Source of the DNA: Flammula alnicola
Lineage: Eukaryota > Basidiomycota > Agaricomycetes > Agaricales > Strophariaceae
Direction of reading: 5' to 3'
Length of the DNA stretch: 64,000 nt
Assembly (NCBI GenBank): GCA_015499995.1
Contig: JADNRV010000199.1
Coordinates: forward strand, 25,706 to 89,705
Shown piece after piece: positions 1 through 10,571 of the stretch. The number at the start of each line of letters is the position of its first letter. The stretch's first letter is position 1. The translations under genes were made by a program, and so were the position numbers. The notes below the pieces were generated by a model. That model did no database searches. It was given only the letters and a program-made list of their open reading frames with translations, and had not been told where the DNA came from.

Positions 1-120
1 CTGTGGAGTACAGCACACTACATATTTCTGAAGCTAGTAGAGCGTCGCTCGACCTAGTTAGGATCTCGCTCCGCAGTTGTGTGTGTTGTTTAGGTCGTTG
101 AGCGCATAGCGGGTCTCTCA
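1..120 (+). repeat. 3' end of GypA 5' LTR (partial)
   Basis: Matches 41791-41910 at about 115 of 120 positions and ends in TCTCA, giving the CA terminus expected of an LTR. The rest of the LTR lies outside the window. The PBS starts two bases after it, which fixes this as the 5' LTR. Confidence 0.85.
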
Positions 121-122
121 TC

Positions 123-140
123 TGGAGCCCACCGCGAGGG
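123..140 (+). promoter_or_regulatory. Primer binding site of GypA
   Basis: TGGAGCCCACCGCGAGGG begins two bases after the LTR end. TGG complements the CCA end of a tRNA, and the reverse complement resembles a tRNA acceptor and T-arm 3' strand. Minus-strand DNA synthesis would be primed here. I cannot name the tRNA from the sequence alone. Confidence 0.6.
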
Positions 141-264
141 GTGGTTCAGAAACATATTTTATTGGAACTTTGAAATTCGTAGCATTACACAAAACCGGTA
201 CAATTGAGCGAGGACGTTTGTAAAAGCGAAATCAATCGACAAATACCACATCTAGTCAGTGAAA

Positions 265-1202
265 ATGGCGCCTAAGCCAAGCAATCCGCCGTTGTCATTG
301 GCGAGACCCACACAGCCAGCTAGTGGACCTTCACAAAGTGGGCCACAACCCAGAGGTACGCGTAACTCGCAAGCCACTGGTCAAATACCGGGACTACCTA
401 ACGAAAACCCGGGAAAGAAAAGAAGAAGAAGAAGGAGTAACACACCGAAATCGAGCACGATTGCGGAACAAAACGAGCCAGTTGGAGAAACTAGTGAAAA
501 CTGAGCGTCTGTAGAGCCTCAAATGGAAGAATTCCATTCAGCAAAATCAGAACCTCTGTCACCTAGCCTCTCAATAAGCTCGAAAGAAACTAGCTTGCTA
601 AAAGAGAAAATACCCGAAGATTGGGACCAAGCTAGTGAAGAAGAACTAGGAAAGGAGTTACTAAAGGAAATTCCGCTAGGACGAGATTTAGGACTAGACA
701 AAGAGGAGGAGAGCCGTCCATCCACTAGCAAAGAAAAACAGAGACAAAAATCTCAACCAGAAAGCAGGAGACATACTCAGCGGTTTTTGTGAGATTTCTA
801 GTAGAGCTAGCTAAAAAGAAACTAGGAAGACGCGATACTACGCCCATCATGCCGATGCCAGCTAGGAATCAGAAGGAGGCACCTCAGTTTGAAGATAGCA
901 GGCCGGAAGAGTTGTTGAGATATTTCGACGACTTAGAGGAGTGTTTCAAAGGGAATACGGGATTGACGGACGTCGATAAAAAGAAATATGTTGGACGATA
1001 CATATCGCCCAGAATAGAGGCGCAATGGCAATCCTTTGACTCATATGCGGGTGCAGGAAAAACCTACGTCGACTACAAGAAAGATATCATTAAGGACTAC
1101 CCCGAAGCTATAGGTCTATCTACTGGATCTCTGAAGTGCCTTAAACAAGTGTGCAAAGAAAATCAGAGAATCGGAGAATCAGATCTCTCGGAGCTGTTAA
1201 CA

Positions 1203-1205
<3 letters not shown>
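265..1205 (+). pseudogene. gag: GypA gag, N-terminal part (broken)
   Basis: The first ATG after the PBS leader is at 265. The product starts with a proline/serine-rich and basic tail (KKRRRRR near residue 54). A TGA at 502-504 interrupts the frame, and the frame changes near 785. After that an acidic/aromatic capsid-like region follows, with RPEELLRYFDDLEECF and WQSFDSYAG, as seen in gag of Agaricomycete Gypsy elements. The reading ends inside codons for SELLTF, where LINE-A1 is inserted, and resumes at 7902 with KRAFKVESKK. Gag would form the virus-like particle. Function is inferred from position and from the knuckle in the second half. Confidence 0.75.
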
Positions 1206-1238
<33 letters not shown>

Positions 1239-1784
1239 ACAATTTTATACCGGTGCGCGAAAGCAGTCCGGTCTCTAACTAATACAAACGAAGGCGGTAT
1301 ACTACGCGTGCAAAAGAAAGAAGTTGGCTCGACGGCGAGCATGCGACGCGCGCGAGCGCGGCGCGGGTGAGACGGCGCAGCCGCCTGAAACCCAGATAGG
1401 TAGTCTCGCAACTACAGATTGTCCGTCGTTGCGGCGTTGTTAACGCTACCGCACGAACGGCAGATAGGAATATTGGGATGGACAGGGGGGTCATCCAGAT
1501 GTGAGAAGAGCCTGCCAGGCCCTCCCCGATTCACCGGTAAAATCAACGTGGTCATAGCTAAGCAGGGGCCAAAGCCCCCACCGCTGTCAACCAGGTCGGG
1601 TCCTCTGCAAGTGATGCACGAAGCCAACTCAGGGAGTCGACCCCGCCAGGACTGGAACGACCAGCCCTCTCGCCTCTCGCGAAGTCCGCCATCACTGTGA
1701 CTCAATGCAGAAACACCTGTGGGCAACAGGCCGCTTTGACCGCGGCGACGCTCGCACCCAGAATTGCCCCCCGCCCAGAGTCCC

Positions 1785-4700
1785 TCATCCGACTCCAGCG
1801 GGGTGCCGGGAGAAGGAGAACGCCGTAGGGTGCTCCAACAAATAAGTCGCCAGCTCCGAAACGAGTTTCGGCTTCCGGCGAGTCCAAGGCTGTTTCTTGC
1901 ACTTGAATATATGATCGCGAGTCTGAGGATAAACCCCACACTCACAACCGAGGGCCCTAGGGTCATCGATTTTGAACCGCTCGTAGTACGAGCCGATCGG
2001 AGCATGATTCGTGATTAAACGGCACATGCGGGCAAAGAGCGAAACGCTCTGACTGCCGGCCTCAAGCCAAGGTCCCCCGCGAGTGGGACTAGGCTGGACA
2101 GGGTCCCCGTTCAACCCTTGCAGCTCCATGAAGTTGGAGCCAAGCAGAAAAGGCTGATCGGAAACTCTTTGTTTCCAATCTGCGCGTGCCGATCTGTCCA
2201 CAAAGTCGCGGACATACTGGAGGGAGAGTTTGGTGGTAGGAACAACGGCGACGCCGCGCATACCAGCAACGAGATCGTGTGCTTCATTTTGAATATCCCA
2301 CTCCATATCGGAGGGAGACTCGATAAAAGTTACCTTGTGGTCAGGCGAACACCTGAACCACGGCTCAAGTAAACGACACACCATCAGTGACTGAGACTGA
2401 AAAGAGTGCGGAGAGGGATCCACTGAGAGGCGCGCAGCATGCATCGCATCAGTGAAAATAGTAATGCGTTTGACATCCCCAAAGCCCACGGCATTGGAGA
2501 TGGCAACGCGAATGGCAAAGAGCTCTGCGTCCGTAGACGAGGCCCTCCCGGCAGCATGACACCCAGAATAAACCTGTGCGCCCTGCCGCTTGATAACAAC
2601 ACCAGTGGCGGCTTGCCACCCCGGAGGGCAGGAGCCGTCAACACCAGCATACGCAGCATCTGGATCGTCCTCGAGGGACTCGAGGGACGCATCCAATATG
2701 AGCTTCCAAGCCGCTTCAGGATCTGGGACCTGCTAAAGCGTGGCTTGGAAAGCCACTTGAACCGATCGGCATAGCGATCGAGGACTCGATAACCCGGACG
2801 AGCCTCAGGAGCAAAAGGCTCCGTAGACTCAACAGGGACACTGGAATAATTTACATTATCCATAAGAGCACCCGTCACCTTACGGCGGTGGGCGGCAGGC
2901 ATGCGTTCGACTGACATGGGATGAGGGGTCGCGCGCTTAAGTGATGACCCAGCCATGAATGACCGAATCGGGTGAGTGTCTGAAAGAGTGGCGACCCGCA
3001 CCGCAGAGCGGTCGCGCAATCTTTCGAGAAGTATAGGGATGGGTAGGAGGCCCGCAAGGGCCTCCACCCCTCCCGAGGGCGAAGTACGGAATGCACCCGT
3101 AATCCAGAGAGCAGCCTTGCGCTGAACTTGCGTAAGCTGTTTAATGAGGCCCTTGTTACGGGCACCCTTGAAGAACCACATGCGATACCCATACGTGAAT
3201 ATGGGGACTACACAGGTGTGGTACAGGAGTCGCTTCTGCATAGGCAGAAGCCCCCGAGTAGAGGAACCAAGCATCTTCATCGAAACAACCGATGTGAACC
3301 CCTTGGTGGAGTAATAACGCACATGCTCATTGAAGGTGAGCTTGCGGTCAAAGTAAAAGCCCAAGTACCGCCAAAAGGCTTGGGCTTGAGGTAGTTAGCA
3401 CGACCTCCGGTGTAGGGTGCATACCCGAGATCGATACTAGGATTATAGCTAGAGTGAGATCTATCAAAATGAAAGATCTCAGACTTGTCGTGCTCGAGCG
3501 CCAAAGCAAATGCCTTGAAAAGCTCGAAGATAACAGCGTATGCCTTCTTCAGCATCGCAATATTAGTATCCAGCCACTCATCTTGCACGATGAGTGTGCC
3601 ATCATCAACATACGAGAGGAGGTCAACCCTCAACCCAAGGTCGAGGCACCGCTTCTCGAACAGGCGCATGATAGGCGCCAGGTAGATAGCCGATAAGACA
3701 GGGGACAAGGCCGATCCCTGGCCCACCCCCACATCTGCCTGTAGCGGGTCTGATAAGAAGGAGTTCCACGCATACCGCGTCTTCCTCTCTACCAGATAAG
3801 ATGCGAAAAACTTGACCACCAACGGAGGGAAGCCAAGTTTCCGTAGAATAATCACAAGCGCGTCGTGATTAAGTGAAGGGAAAAACTGAGCGAGGTCAAA
3901 GGCGACCACGCTAGTCTTTAAACCCTTAGCCCAGCCTGCGCGCACAATGTGTGTCAGGAAGAGCCCAGCATCCTCAGTGGAGCGCTGACGCACTCCACCC
4001 ACCTGGTTAGGATGGAAAATATCCAGCCCGACAGCGTCGAACTGAATGCGATTTGAGATCATTTTCTCAATTAATTTACCAACGGTATTCAGGAGAACAA
4101 TAGGCCTGAATGCCTTAGGTGCGGAGTAGGATGGCTTATTCGGCTTAGGTATGATTACCGAAAGCGAATCCTTAAATACAGATGGCCAATAGCCCACACG
4201 CATGCAGGCATTGGCAATCGAAAGGAGGACCTCAATGGAATGAGGGTCACGACGTACTATCCCCTTCAGGTGGGACCAATTGACATGATCCGGACCCGGA
4301 GCGGATAGACCAGAACACGCAGAGAGAGCCTCCGTGAGTTCCAGCGCAGAAAACGAACCCACTCCCTAACAGGAAGCGTAGGGAGAGAATTCAACACATT
4401 GGCATCAAACACTCTGTCAGAGGCAGAGTTGTAGGTACCGTGTAGCGCGCCCCAGAGGGCGGGCATGTCGTTGCAAGGCTCGCCACGATAATGGAGAGCC
4501 TCACAAGGAGGAAGTTTGCCTGTTGGACCCAGTTCATGAGGTCCCACGGGCGCTTGTTAGCAGACGCGATTTCATGGATCGTTGATCAAAGAACTCGCGC
4601 TTGACATCTCGGATGGTTTTCCGAAAGGATTTCCAGTCCTCGGGCAGGCGACTGCGCCGGAACGTGTCAGGGCGCTGAGCACTCCTGGGTCCACCAGGGC

Positions 4701-5660
4701 TTAGATCGCCGGGTAACAAAGGACTCTTTAGCATGGGACTCCCATGCAGAAGAGAAGACTAAGCCACCGCTTGCGCAGCAGCCTCGATCTGTTCCTCGGA
4801 GTTCAGAGGGGCAGTCGGGTCAATGGCCCGGAGCCCAGAACTGATAGAATTGATGAATGCCGGAACATCATCAGTAGGAAGAGACATCCGAACTGCCCCG
4901 TTAGGGGCGGGAGAGATGTCCAGTGTAATCGAGATCGGAATATGATCCGATTTGAGTTGAATGTCCGGGCATCGGACAACAGTACCGTCAATCACCTGGT
5001 TGGGTGGGACGAAAGCGAGGTCAATCACCGTTTTGCGCTTGGTGGGATCTCTTGGTATGTGCGTGGGCCCTGGGTTGCCAAAGGCAGCCAGTTCAAGCCC
5101 AAGAATAGCAGCGGACTGCTGCAGTGAGATAGCGCATCCCTCCCGACCACTGTGACCTTCGTCCCAGTCCTCGGAGTGTGCGTTAAAGTCCCCGCCCATG
5201 AAATGGAAGCGAGGAAGTGCAGTGTCGTGGGCCTTGAGCCAGTTAATGGCCCCATGGTCCGCGTCAGAGTAGACGTTCATCAAAAAGAAGGTCTCGGCAC
5301 TTGTTGAGAGTGACAGGACCTGTATATCGGGGTGATCGATCACATCCCTTCGTATAGACGGACGATACCGGGCTAACCTAGTCGAAACGTAGGTCATAAC
5401 CCAGGGGTCGCTCATCAGCAGTAGTGGGCGCACGGACCATTGCCAGCCAATCTGGGTGGTTAGGTGCGCCTATGACATCCTCGCCCTTTCTGGTTTTAGC
5501 AGACGGGGCGGTCCTTATGTGTTGCCAAGGGGGTTCTTGCACGAAATAATATCATATATGTTGTTACATGTAGATAGAATTACATCCAGGGACATCCCAT
5601 CCCTGGCCACGTTCCAACTCAACACCCGCACCTCATCCAGCATGGGTTGTACTGGCATTA
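1785..5660 (-). pseudogene. LINE-A1 ORF2: APE endonuclease, RT, RNase H (frameshifted)
   Basis: The start ATG at 5656-5658 overlaps the ORF1 stop as TAATG. Endonuclease motifs GDFNAH and SDH are at about 5433-4900, with DLAFVPP before SDH. RT follows at about 4360-2900, with VAFDLAQFFPSLN (motif A), GQGSALSP (motif B) and SYVDDGT (catalytic YVDD). RNase H at about 2690-2250 shows GVDGS, TDAELFAI, FTDAMHA and NEAHD, the DEDD pattern. The end carries a CXC-X7-H-X4-C zinc motif (CECGVYPQTRDHIFKC) and the protein stops at RHPAGVG. At least five frame changes (for example near 4750, 4540, 4300, 3300 and 2500-2700) break it. The intact protein would nick target DNA and copy the RNA in place. Confidence 0.9.
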
Positions 5661-7765
5661 AGCTACGTTATGTGAGCGATGGGTGGGACGACGATTTAAC
5701 CAAAAATCACGTACCTCAGCATATTTAGCCTCGATCCAGGACGGACAAAGCGGTGTCGCCAAAACGAGCAGTGGCTCGAAGTGGCCCAGTGATCCTTGCG
5801 GCACGAAGGGCACCGCGCAGTGTGGGGGCAGTCCGTACCACGCGGAGTGCCTTTGGTCGGGGGCTTAGCCTCCGGGTGAGGTTTGCAGCACGAGGCGGCG
5901 ATGCGATGCACCTCCACCTCGTGTGGGCCAGAGCAGCGCGCACAGATAGGCTGGCGCGCTTTGCAGGATTCCTCGGGTGGCCCCACCTCCAGCATCTAGT
6001 GCAGAGGGGGACTCCAGGGCTAACAGTGGTTGGGCGAATGAGAATCACCCTTCCACGGAACATGAAGGTCTTGTTGATAAGACGCTTCGCGCGTTGACCC
6101 GATTGGAGTCGTAATTTCGAAGAAGGCGTGAGCGGTAGAGCTCGCCTTCGAGTTGCGGATGACGCGAGGGGGCCCGCGAGCATGATATCCATGGACAGAG
6201 GAGAGGCGAGCATCGCCATCTTCACCTCCGTCGCATTGGTGGGGTCCTAGTGTTGTAATCACTGAACGCAGGTAGATGAGGCCTTGAGATAAGACTTCGA
6301 GGTGGGGAGCCCAACCCACACGTCAAGGGTGTCGGATGTGGGGGTGATAGCATGGACGAATCCACGGATACGTTGAGGTCGGCCTCGTTGGCCACACCAG
6401 AGGTAGCGAGGGAAATGCCCTCGTACGCACGAGAGGCAGACAGGACCCGAAGGGTCCTGGCTGCATCTCGGAGTCCTTTGTCGATCTTATCGCGAAGCTC
6501 GACGATTTTGCTGTCCTTGGGGCGCTCCCCAGGGCCAGAGTATTGGATCAGGACCTGCTTGCGAGTAGGTCCAGACGAAGTAAACGACGGGGTAGTCTTC
6601 TGCTTCTTCGCAGAGGCCGGCCCTATCGGAGACGACAGGAATCGTTTATTGCCCCTGAGCTCTGCCTGCATGGCAGGAACTCGAGGCGCGGGTGGATAGC
6701 GAGGGGGTCCACCACCAAGGGCACTAGGGCCCATGGCGGGGTCCCTCTGGGACAACGGGTTGGCCGCAGCCATCTGAGCATAGCTCTGACGGGTGGACGG
6801 ATAACCGGCTGGCCGGGGGGGAATAGGAGGCGGGGGCCTCAAGTAGGAGTCCGCCGGCCTCTTGCGAGGCTGATGGGGGGCAGGGGCACCCTTTGAAGGC
6901 GCAGCCGAAGGCTGCGACTTCGGAGGTGCCGCTGCACCAGATGGCGCTGTGAACGCCGGCGCCCTAGCCTTCCCAGTCGGCTTCCTAGTCGTGGGGGCGG
7001 GGGTGGCAGATGACATCCCAGTGTCCGTGTCAGTGTCCATAGGACCCGACCTGGAAGCACCAGGGAGGATGGGGGCCGTGGAGGCATGAATCGTCTCCTC
7101 ATGAGAGGAGACCGAGGCCACAACCGTCGAAGTAAGTTCGTGGACGGTGCGATTACCGTCCACATTGAGTGTAGTGGCTTCCCACCACGAAGATGAGTAC
7201 ACCGCTGAGATAAACCCAACGATGGACGATGCGAGAGGTCGAGAGACCTCCGAGCCAGCAGTATCAAAGGCCTCGCCGCCGGAACAACGAAACCAGGACG
7301 ATGCCATCCGGAGAGACTCAGAAAGTCGATGCATCACCTCGTCGTCTGTCTCCGGAGGTGCGGTGGTGCTATCGCGGGTAGAAGGACCTGCAGGGGGGGC
7401 TTCCCCCCATACATGTCCTCGTCTTCGTCGCCAGGATTGCCCTCTTCGCCGTAGGGCACCTCACTGTCGTCGTGGATGATCGAAGACCGCGATCGAGGGC
7501 GATCGGGTTTCGGTGTGAGTTGCCTCGTCTGCTGAGGAACTGGAGATGCGTACACCTGCCTCTGGGGAGAGGGAGATGCAGTAGACTGCGCTCCCTGGAC
7601 AGACGCAGTGGTAGAGGGGGCCAGCCTTGCGAGGGCGGCCTGCTGAACAGCGAGCCTCTCCGCCGGGGTTAAACCAGCCAGCGGATCGGCTAGAGCAGGT
7701 GTGGCGGGCAATCGGGTAGATCGATCGCCACCACCTTTGGGATTCGGATTGGATTTAGGCGGCAT
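5656..7765 (-). pseudogene. LINE-A1 ORF1, nucleic-acid-binding gag-like protein (frameshifted)
   Basis: Starts MPPKSNPNPKG at 7765. The first two thirds are rich in proline, alanine and serine and of low complexity, with LTPAERLAVQQAALARL near residue 32. The C-terminal third holds knuckles CTRCWRWGH and CARCSGPH, then CPSCRKDHWATSSHC. The reading shifts frame near 7335, 6225 and 5995. The end, HNVA then TAA, matches the ORF1 end of LINE-B and of the LINE-A copy at the right edge. By analogy with other LINE ORF1 proteins it would coat the element RNA. Confidence 0.85.
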
Positions 7766-7901
7766 TGCTTGCTAGTAACAGAGCGCCCGAGAGCGCTCGA
7801 CGGTGTGAAGCTGTGGGGGACGATGTTGCTGGTTGCTGTACTTGTTCCCATGGTCGACCGTAGTAGTTACTGGAAAAGGAGAGATGGAGCTGTTAACATT
7901 C

Positions 7902-9023
7902 AAAAGAGCATTTAAAGTCGAGTCCAAGAAGCTAGCGGAAGCACCGACGTTGCTAGCGAATCATACGCTAGTAGCCTACTTTGCGGGGTGCCTCACCCCA
8001 GAATTCCGAAACCAAGTATATGCCGAGCTAGATCTGCAGGCAACTCAGTCAAAGGATATGCTGGATTTCTTAATCAGCAATAATGTGGGAGGACTCACCA
8101 TGTCGACTGCACCACCAGCTCGGGCGGAAGACAGGTACAAGCTAGACGAGTTTATCCGAGTGGCAGAAGACCTAGCTCGGGCACTAAATCCTGGTGCCAC
8201 AGGAGTGGAAAGGGAGGAGTTACCACTGGTTCCTCCGGTCAGAATAAAAACGGAGAGCATGGTGCTAGCTCCAGTACAACGAGAGCTAGAGAGTATCAAG
8301 CAGGAGTTTTCCATCTTCAAAGATTGGATAACAACTAGTGAGAGAAATCAGAAGCAGTTGTTGGATGAATTCAAAAATAGCATTCATCAGCAGACAAGGA
8401 TGGCGCAGCAAATGCCTCCACCCCAGCCGGCGCCTATGAGGATGTATCAGCCTCCACCGCCGCCAATGATGCGCTATCAGCCACCAGAAGCGCCTAGGAA
8501 CTGTTTCTATTGTCATATGACAGGTCATATGTATCGAGACTGTCCCGTGCACCAAGCTCATCTGAATACTGGCAAAGTGAATCTAGGAGAAGGAGGGAAG
8601 CTATATTTCCCCGACGGTAGAATGATCTCGTTTGACCCAACTAGGCCTGTCAAGGATCGAGTAGATGAGTGGCACGCGAAGCAGAAAACTGACGTCGTGT
8701 TCCAATCATGGGAGACCGAGAGCGTACCGGGGATGTATCATCTCCAAGCGCATCAAGGTTCCATGTCGCTCTACACGAACCAGCAGAGAGATCAGAGGGA
8801 CGAGGTGATAGAAAAATTGAGACAAGAGTTGCAAGGGAGGCCAGGTCCGTCCTACCAGTTGAGGCCTAGCACGGTCTATCAGCAGCAGCGACGAGACGAG
8901 ATGGATAAGTATAGAGAGACGTATGAGGAGATGCTAGCTGCGGAAAAACAGGGGACCATCCTAGCATTAACTAGGTCGGGGCAGCCACCTAGGGGAGAAG
9001 TCGAGGATCTGGGTTTCGATTGA
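7902..9023 (+). CDS. gag: GypA gag, C-terminal part with CCHC knuckle (interrupted gene)
   Basis: Continues the gag frame after the LINE-A1 insertion (SELLTF then KRAFKVESKK) and stays open to the TGA at 9021-9023. It contains a coiled-coil-like acidic stretch, a PPPQPAPMRMYQPPPPP low-complexity stretch, and one zinc knuckle CFYCHMTGHMYRDC (C-X2-C-X4-H-X4-C) at about 8500-8545, which would bind genomic RNA. A basic/polar tail follows with many Gln. Leucine is often CTA followed by G, giving a high CTAG content unlike the LINEs. The gene as a whole is split, but this segment has no internal stop. Confidence 0.85.
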   Translation, partial: KRAFKVESKKLAEAPTLLANHTLVAYFAGCLTPEFRNQVYAELDLQATQSKDMLDFLISNNVGGLTMSTAPPARAEDRYKLDEFIRVAEDLARALNPGATGVEREELPLVPPVRIKTESMVLAPVQRELESIKQEFSIFKDWITTSERNQKQLLDEFKNSIHQQTRMAQQMPPPQPAPMRMYQPPPPPMMRYQPPEAPRNCFYCHMTGHMYRDCPVHQAHLNTGKVNLGEGGKLYFPDGRMISFDPTRPVKDRVDEWHAKQKTDVVFQSWETESVPGMYHLQAHQGSMSLYTNQQRDQRDEVIEKLRQELQGRPGPSYQLRPSTVYQQQRRDEMDKYRETYEEMLAAEKQGTILALTRSGQPPRGEVEDLGFD

Positions 9024-9028
9024 GTTCG

Positions 9029-9442
9029 ATGAAGGCAAAAGCGGGTACTAGGAGACAGAAAGCGACTGCTCCTAGACTGACAGCGCCGGAGGATGTAAAT
9101 AAAAAGAAACACGTAGAGGAAATAGAGAGTAGTGATGAGGAGGAAGAGGAGCTAGCGCCGCGACAGAGAACAGCGGCCCCGAAATCGAAGCAGAAACGGG
9201 TGGACTTCGAGATCGCCGAGGTTAATCCTGAGACTGTGGCGCATCCGAAGCCAAAGATGATGCCGTACATTGACGTACCGCCCCTGTCGACGGTTGTCAA
9301 AATGAGACCGAAGCCCAGGGAAGAGCCAATTCCCAATATAGAAAAGAAGGGGCCGGCATATAAACACCGGGCGCCTATTGAAGATGAAGTCGATATTGGT
9401 GAATTAGTGGAGCAACTAAAGCAGTTGAAAGTGGAAGTCACT
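9029..9442 (+). pseudogene. pol: GypA pol, N-terminal linker segment
   Basis: An ATG six bases after the gag stop opens MKAKAGTRRQK. The segment is charged, with runs of Glu (SSDEEEEEL) and Lys, and has no recognised fold. It ends at KVEVT, where an S1 SINE is inserted, and resumes at 10572 with QAQLMGVAN. I treat it as the unstructured start of pol ahead of the protease. A separate small ORF is possible. Confidence 0.6.
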
Positions 9443-10556
9443 GGGGGCCACAGTAGCCCAGTGGTTTCGATCACTAAAGACCTGTTGAGGTGGCTGTGCA
9501 GCTGCTGGAAAGGTTGTGGGTTCAATTCCCGCTCATCCCTTCTACCTGATTACAAAGGAAGGAGTTTGTGACAAACAGTTGGTTACTGTCACAATCGGTA
9601 CTGTACGCCGGTAAACGGATACAGGACTAGGCTGGATGTCATGATCCTCCGGCCGAGTGGGATGCGGATCTCTGGGCCTGGCAAGCCCGCGGCATATCGG
9701 GGGGGAACATTCACCGTACCCCAAATTGGCTGGCCTGATACACCAGTCGTACCCATTACGGGAGCGAAAGCACAGGGGGCAGTAAGCGGGGGTAGTTTAT
9801 ATAGAACAAGCCGAACGTCCTGAGAAGGGCCAGGCCACCCTCCACCACGAACGCCCGGTCCAGCTGCTTACTGGCATAAACCGGATTAGTAAGGGTTGTT
9901 AGTCGGCAATTTGATGGCAGGGGCCTAACAGACTCGGGCTTGGTCCTGTAGACTGTGCCCAAAGGGGTCCCCACCAGGGATCTTCGGCGGGTGGTTGTAA
10001 TTCGGACCTAGGTTACCCGGTCCCATACTGGGAGCTTGTAGGGGGTTCGCCCCGGGGCGTTAGTTGACACTCTGGGAGGGAGGCCGTCTGTTCTAAGAAA
10101 TGGAGGGCGGAAGAGTTCCTGGACCGATGCGCACCAATATGGGAAACCAAGCTGGAAATAACTCCGTGCTGAGATCTGTCTGTCGGATCGATTCTCGGAC
10201 GCACGACACGGTTGGTTGCTGGCAAGGCAGAGAGTGGGGACAGATGGGGATCCGCGCCGGTTGGCTTCAGCGAACCATCTGCCCTGCAACGGGAAACCGA
10301 GTAGCTGGGGCTCTATAATAACTCCCTGGCGAGACGCGAGCCGTAGTGGGCCAAGGCAGTCCCTTGCGACCCAGCTCGAGAGCACTAAATCCTCTGTCGG
10401 TTCACTCGGCTGATTAGGCCGGGTATTGAATCTAAGTTGATTCCAAGTGGCAGCGCAAGCTGCTGTCTGCCCCGCAAGGGCGCAAGGCATAGGGTCTCTC
10501 TTCGGAGGGGCCCTACATTTGAAATTGTTGAATTAAAAAAAAAAAAAAAAAAAAAA
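9443..10556 (+). mobile_element. S1 SINE, tRNA-headed, about 1.1 kb
   Basis: Flanked by AAGTGGAAGTCACT (9429-9442 and 10558-10571). The 5' end is tRNA-like: box A TAGCCCAGTGG at 9454-9464 and box B GGTTCAATTCC at 9519-9529, with spacing that suggests a long variable arm (Ser/Leu-like). The body has no long ORF of its own. The 3' end is GAAATTGTTGAATT followed by about 25 A, close to the LINE 3' terminus. Length is far above the usual 100-500 bp for SINEs. A second copy lies inverted at 23647-24768. It would be transcribed by Pol III from the internal boxes and mobilised by a LINE enzyme. Confidence 0.85.
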
Positions 10557-10571
10557 AAAGTGGAAGTCACT

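Larger units (their letters stand above)
1206..7885 (-). mobile_element. LINE-A1, full-length Tad1-like non-LTR retrotransposon
   Basis: Flanked by a 16 bp target-site duplication GGAGCTGTTAACATTC (1190-1205 and 7886-7901). The poly(A) tail is at 1206-1230 as T on the plus strand. Read on minus: about 120 nt of 5' UTR, ORF1 with C-terminal CCHC knuckles, ORF2 with APE-type endonuclease, RT and RNase H, then a 3' UTR of about 580 nt with a GC-rich palindromic stretch and terminal AATTTGTTGATTT-like motif before poly(A). This domain order and the RNase H point to the Tad1 clade common in fungi. Frameshifts in both ORFs make this copy inactive. It is inserted in gag, and gag reads through when the LINE and one duplication copy are removed. 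Confidence 0.93.

Noticed and set aside
1..120. Dating GypA from LTR divergence (about 4% over 120 bases)
   Set aside because: The two LTRs may belong to different elements joined by recombination, so the divergence is not a clock.
1163..1494. Open readings over the LINE tails (RRARARRG-type and FFFFFKK-type)
   Set aside because: They come from poly(T) and the GC-rich 3' UTR and recur wherever a LINE tail is inserted. No coding signal.
9443..9545. Possible functional tRNA gene at the S1 start
   Set aside because: Same reasoning: it is repeated inverted at 24665-24768 and attached to a SINE body and poly(A).
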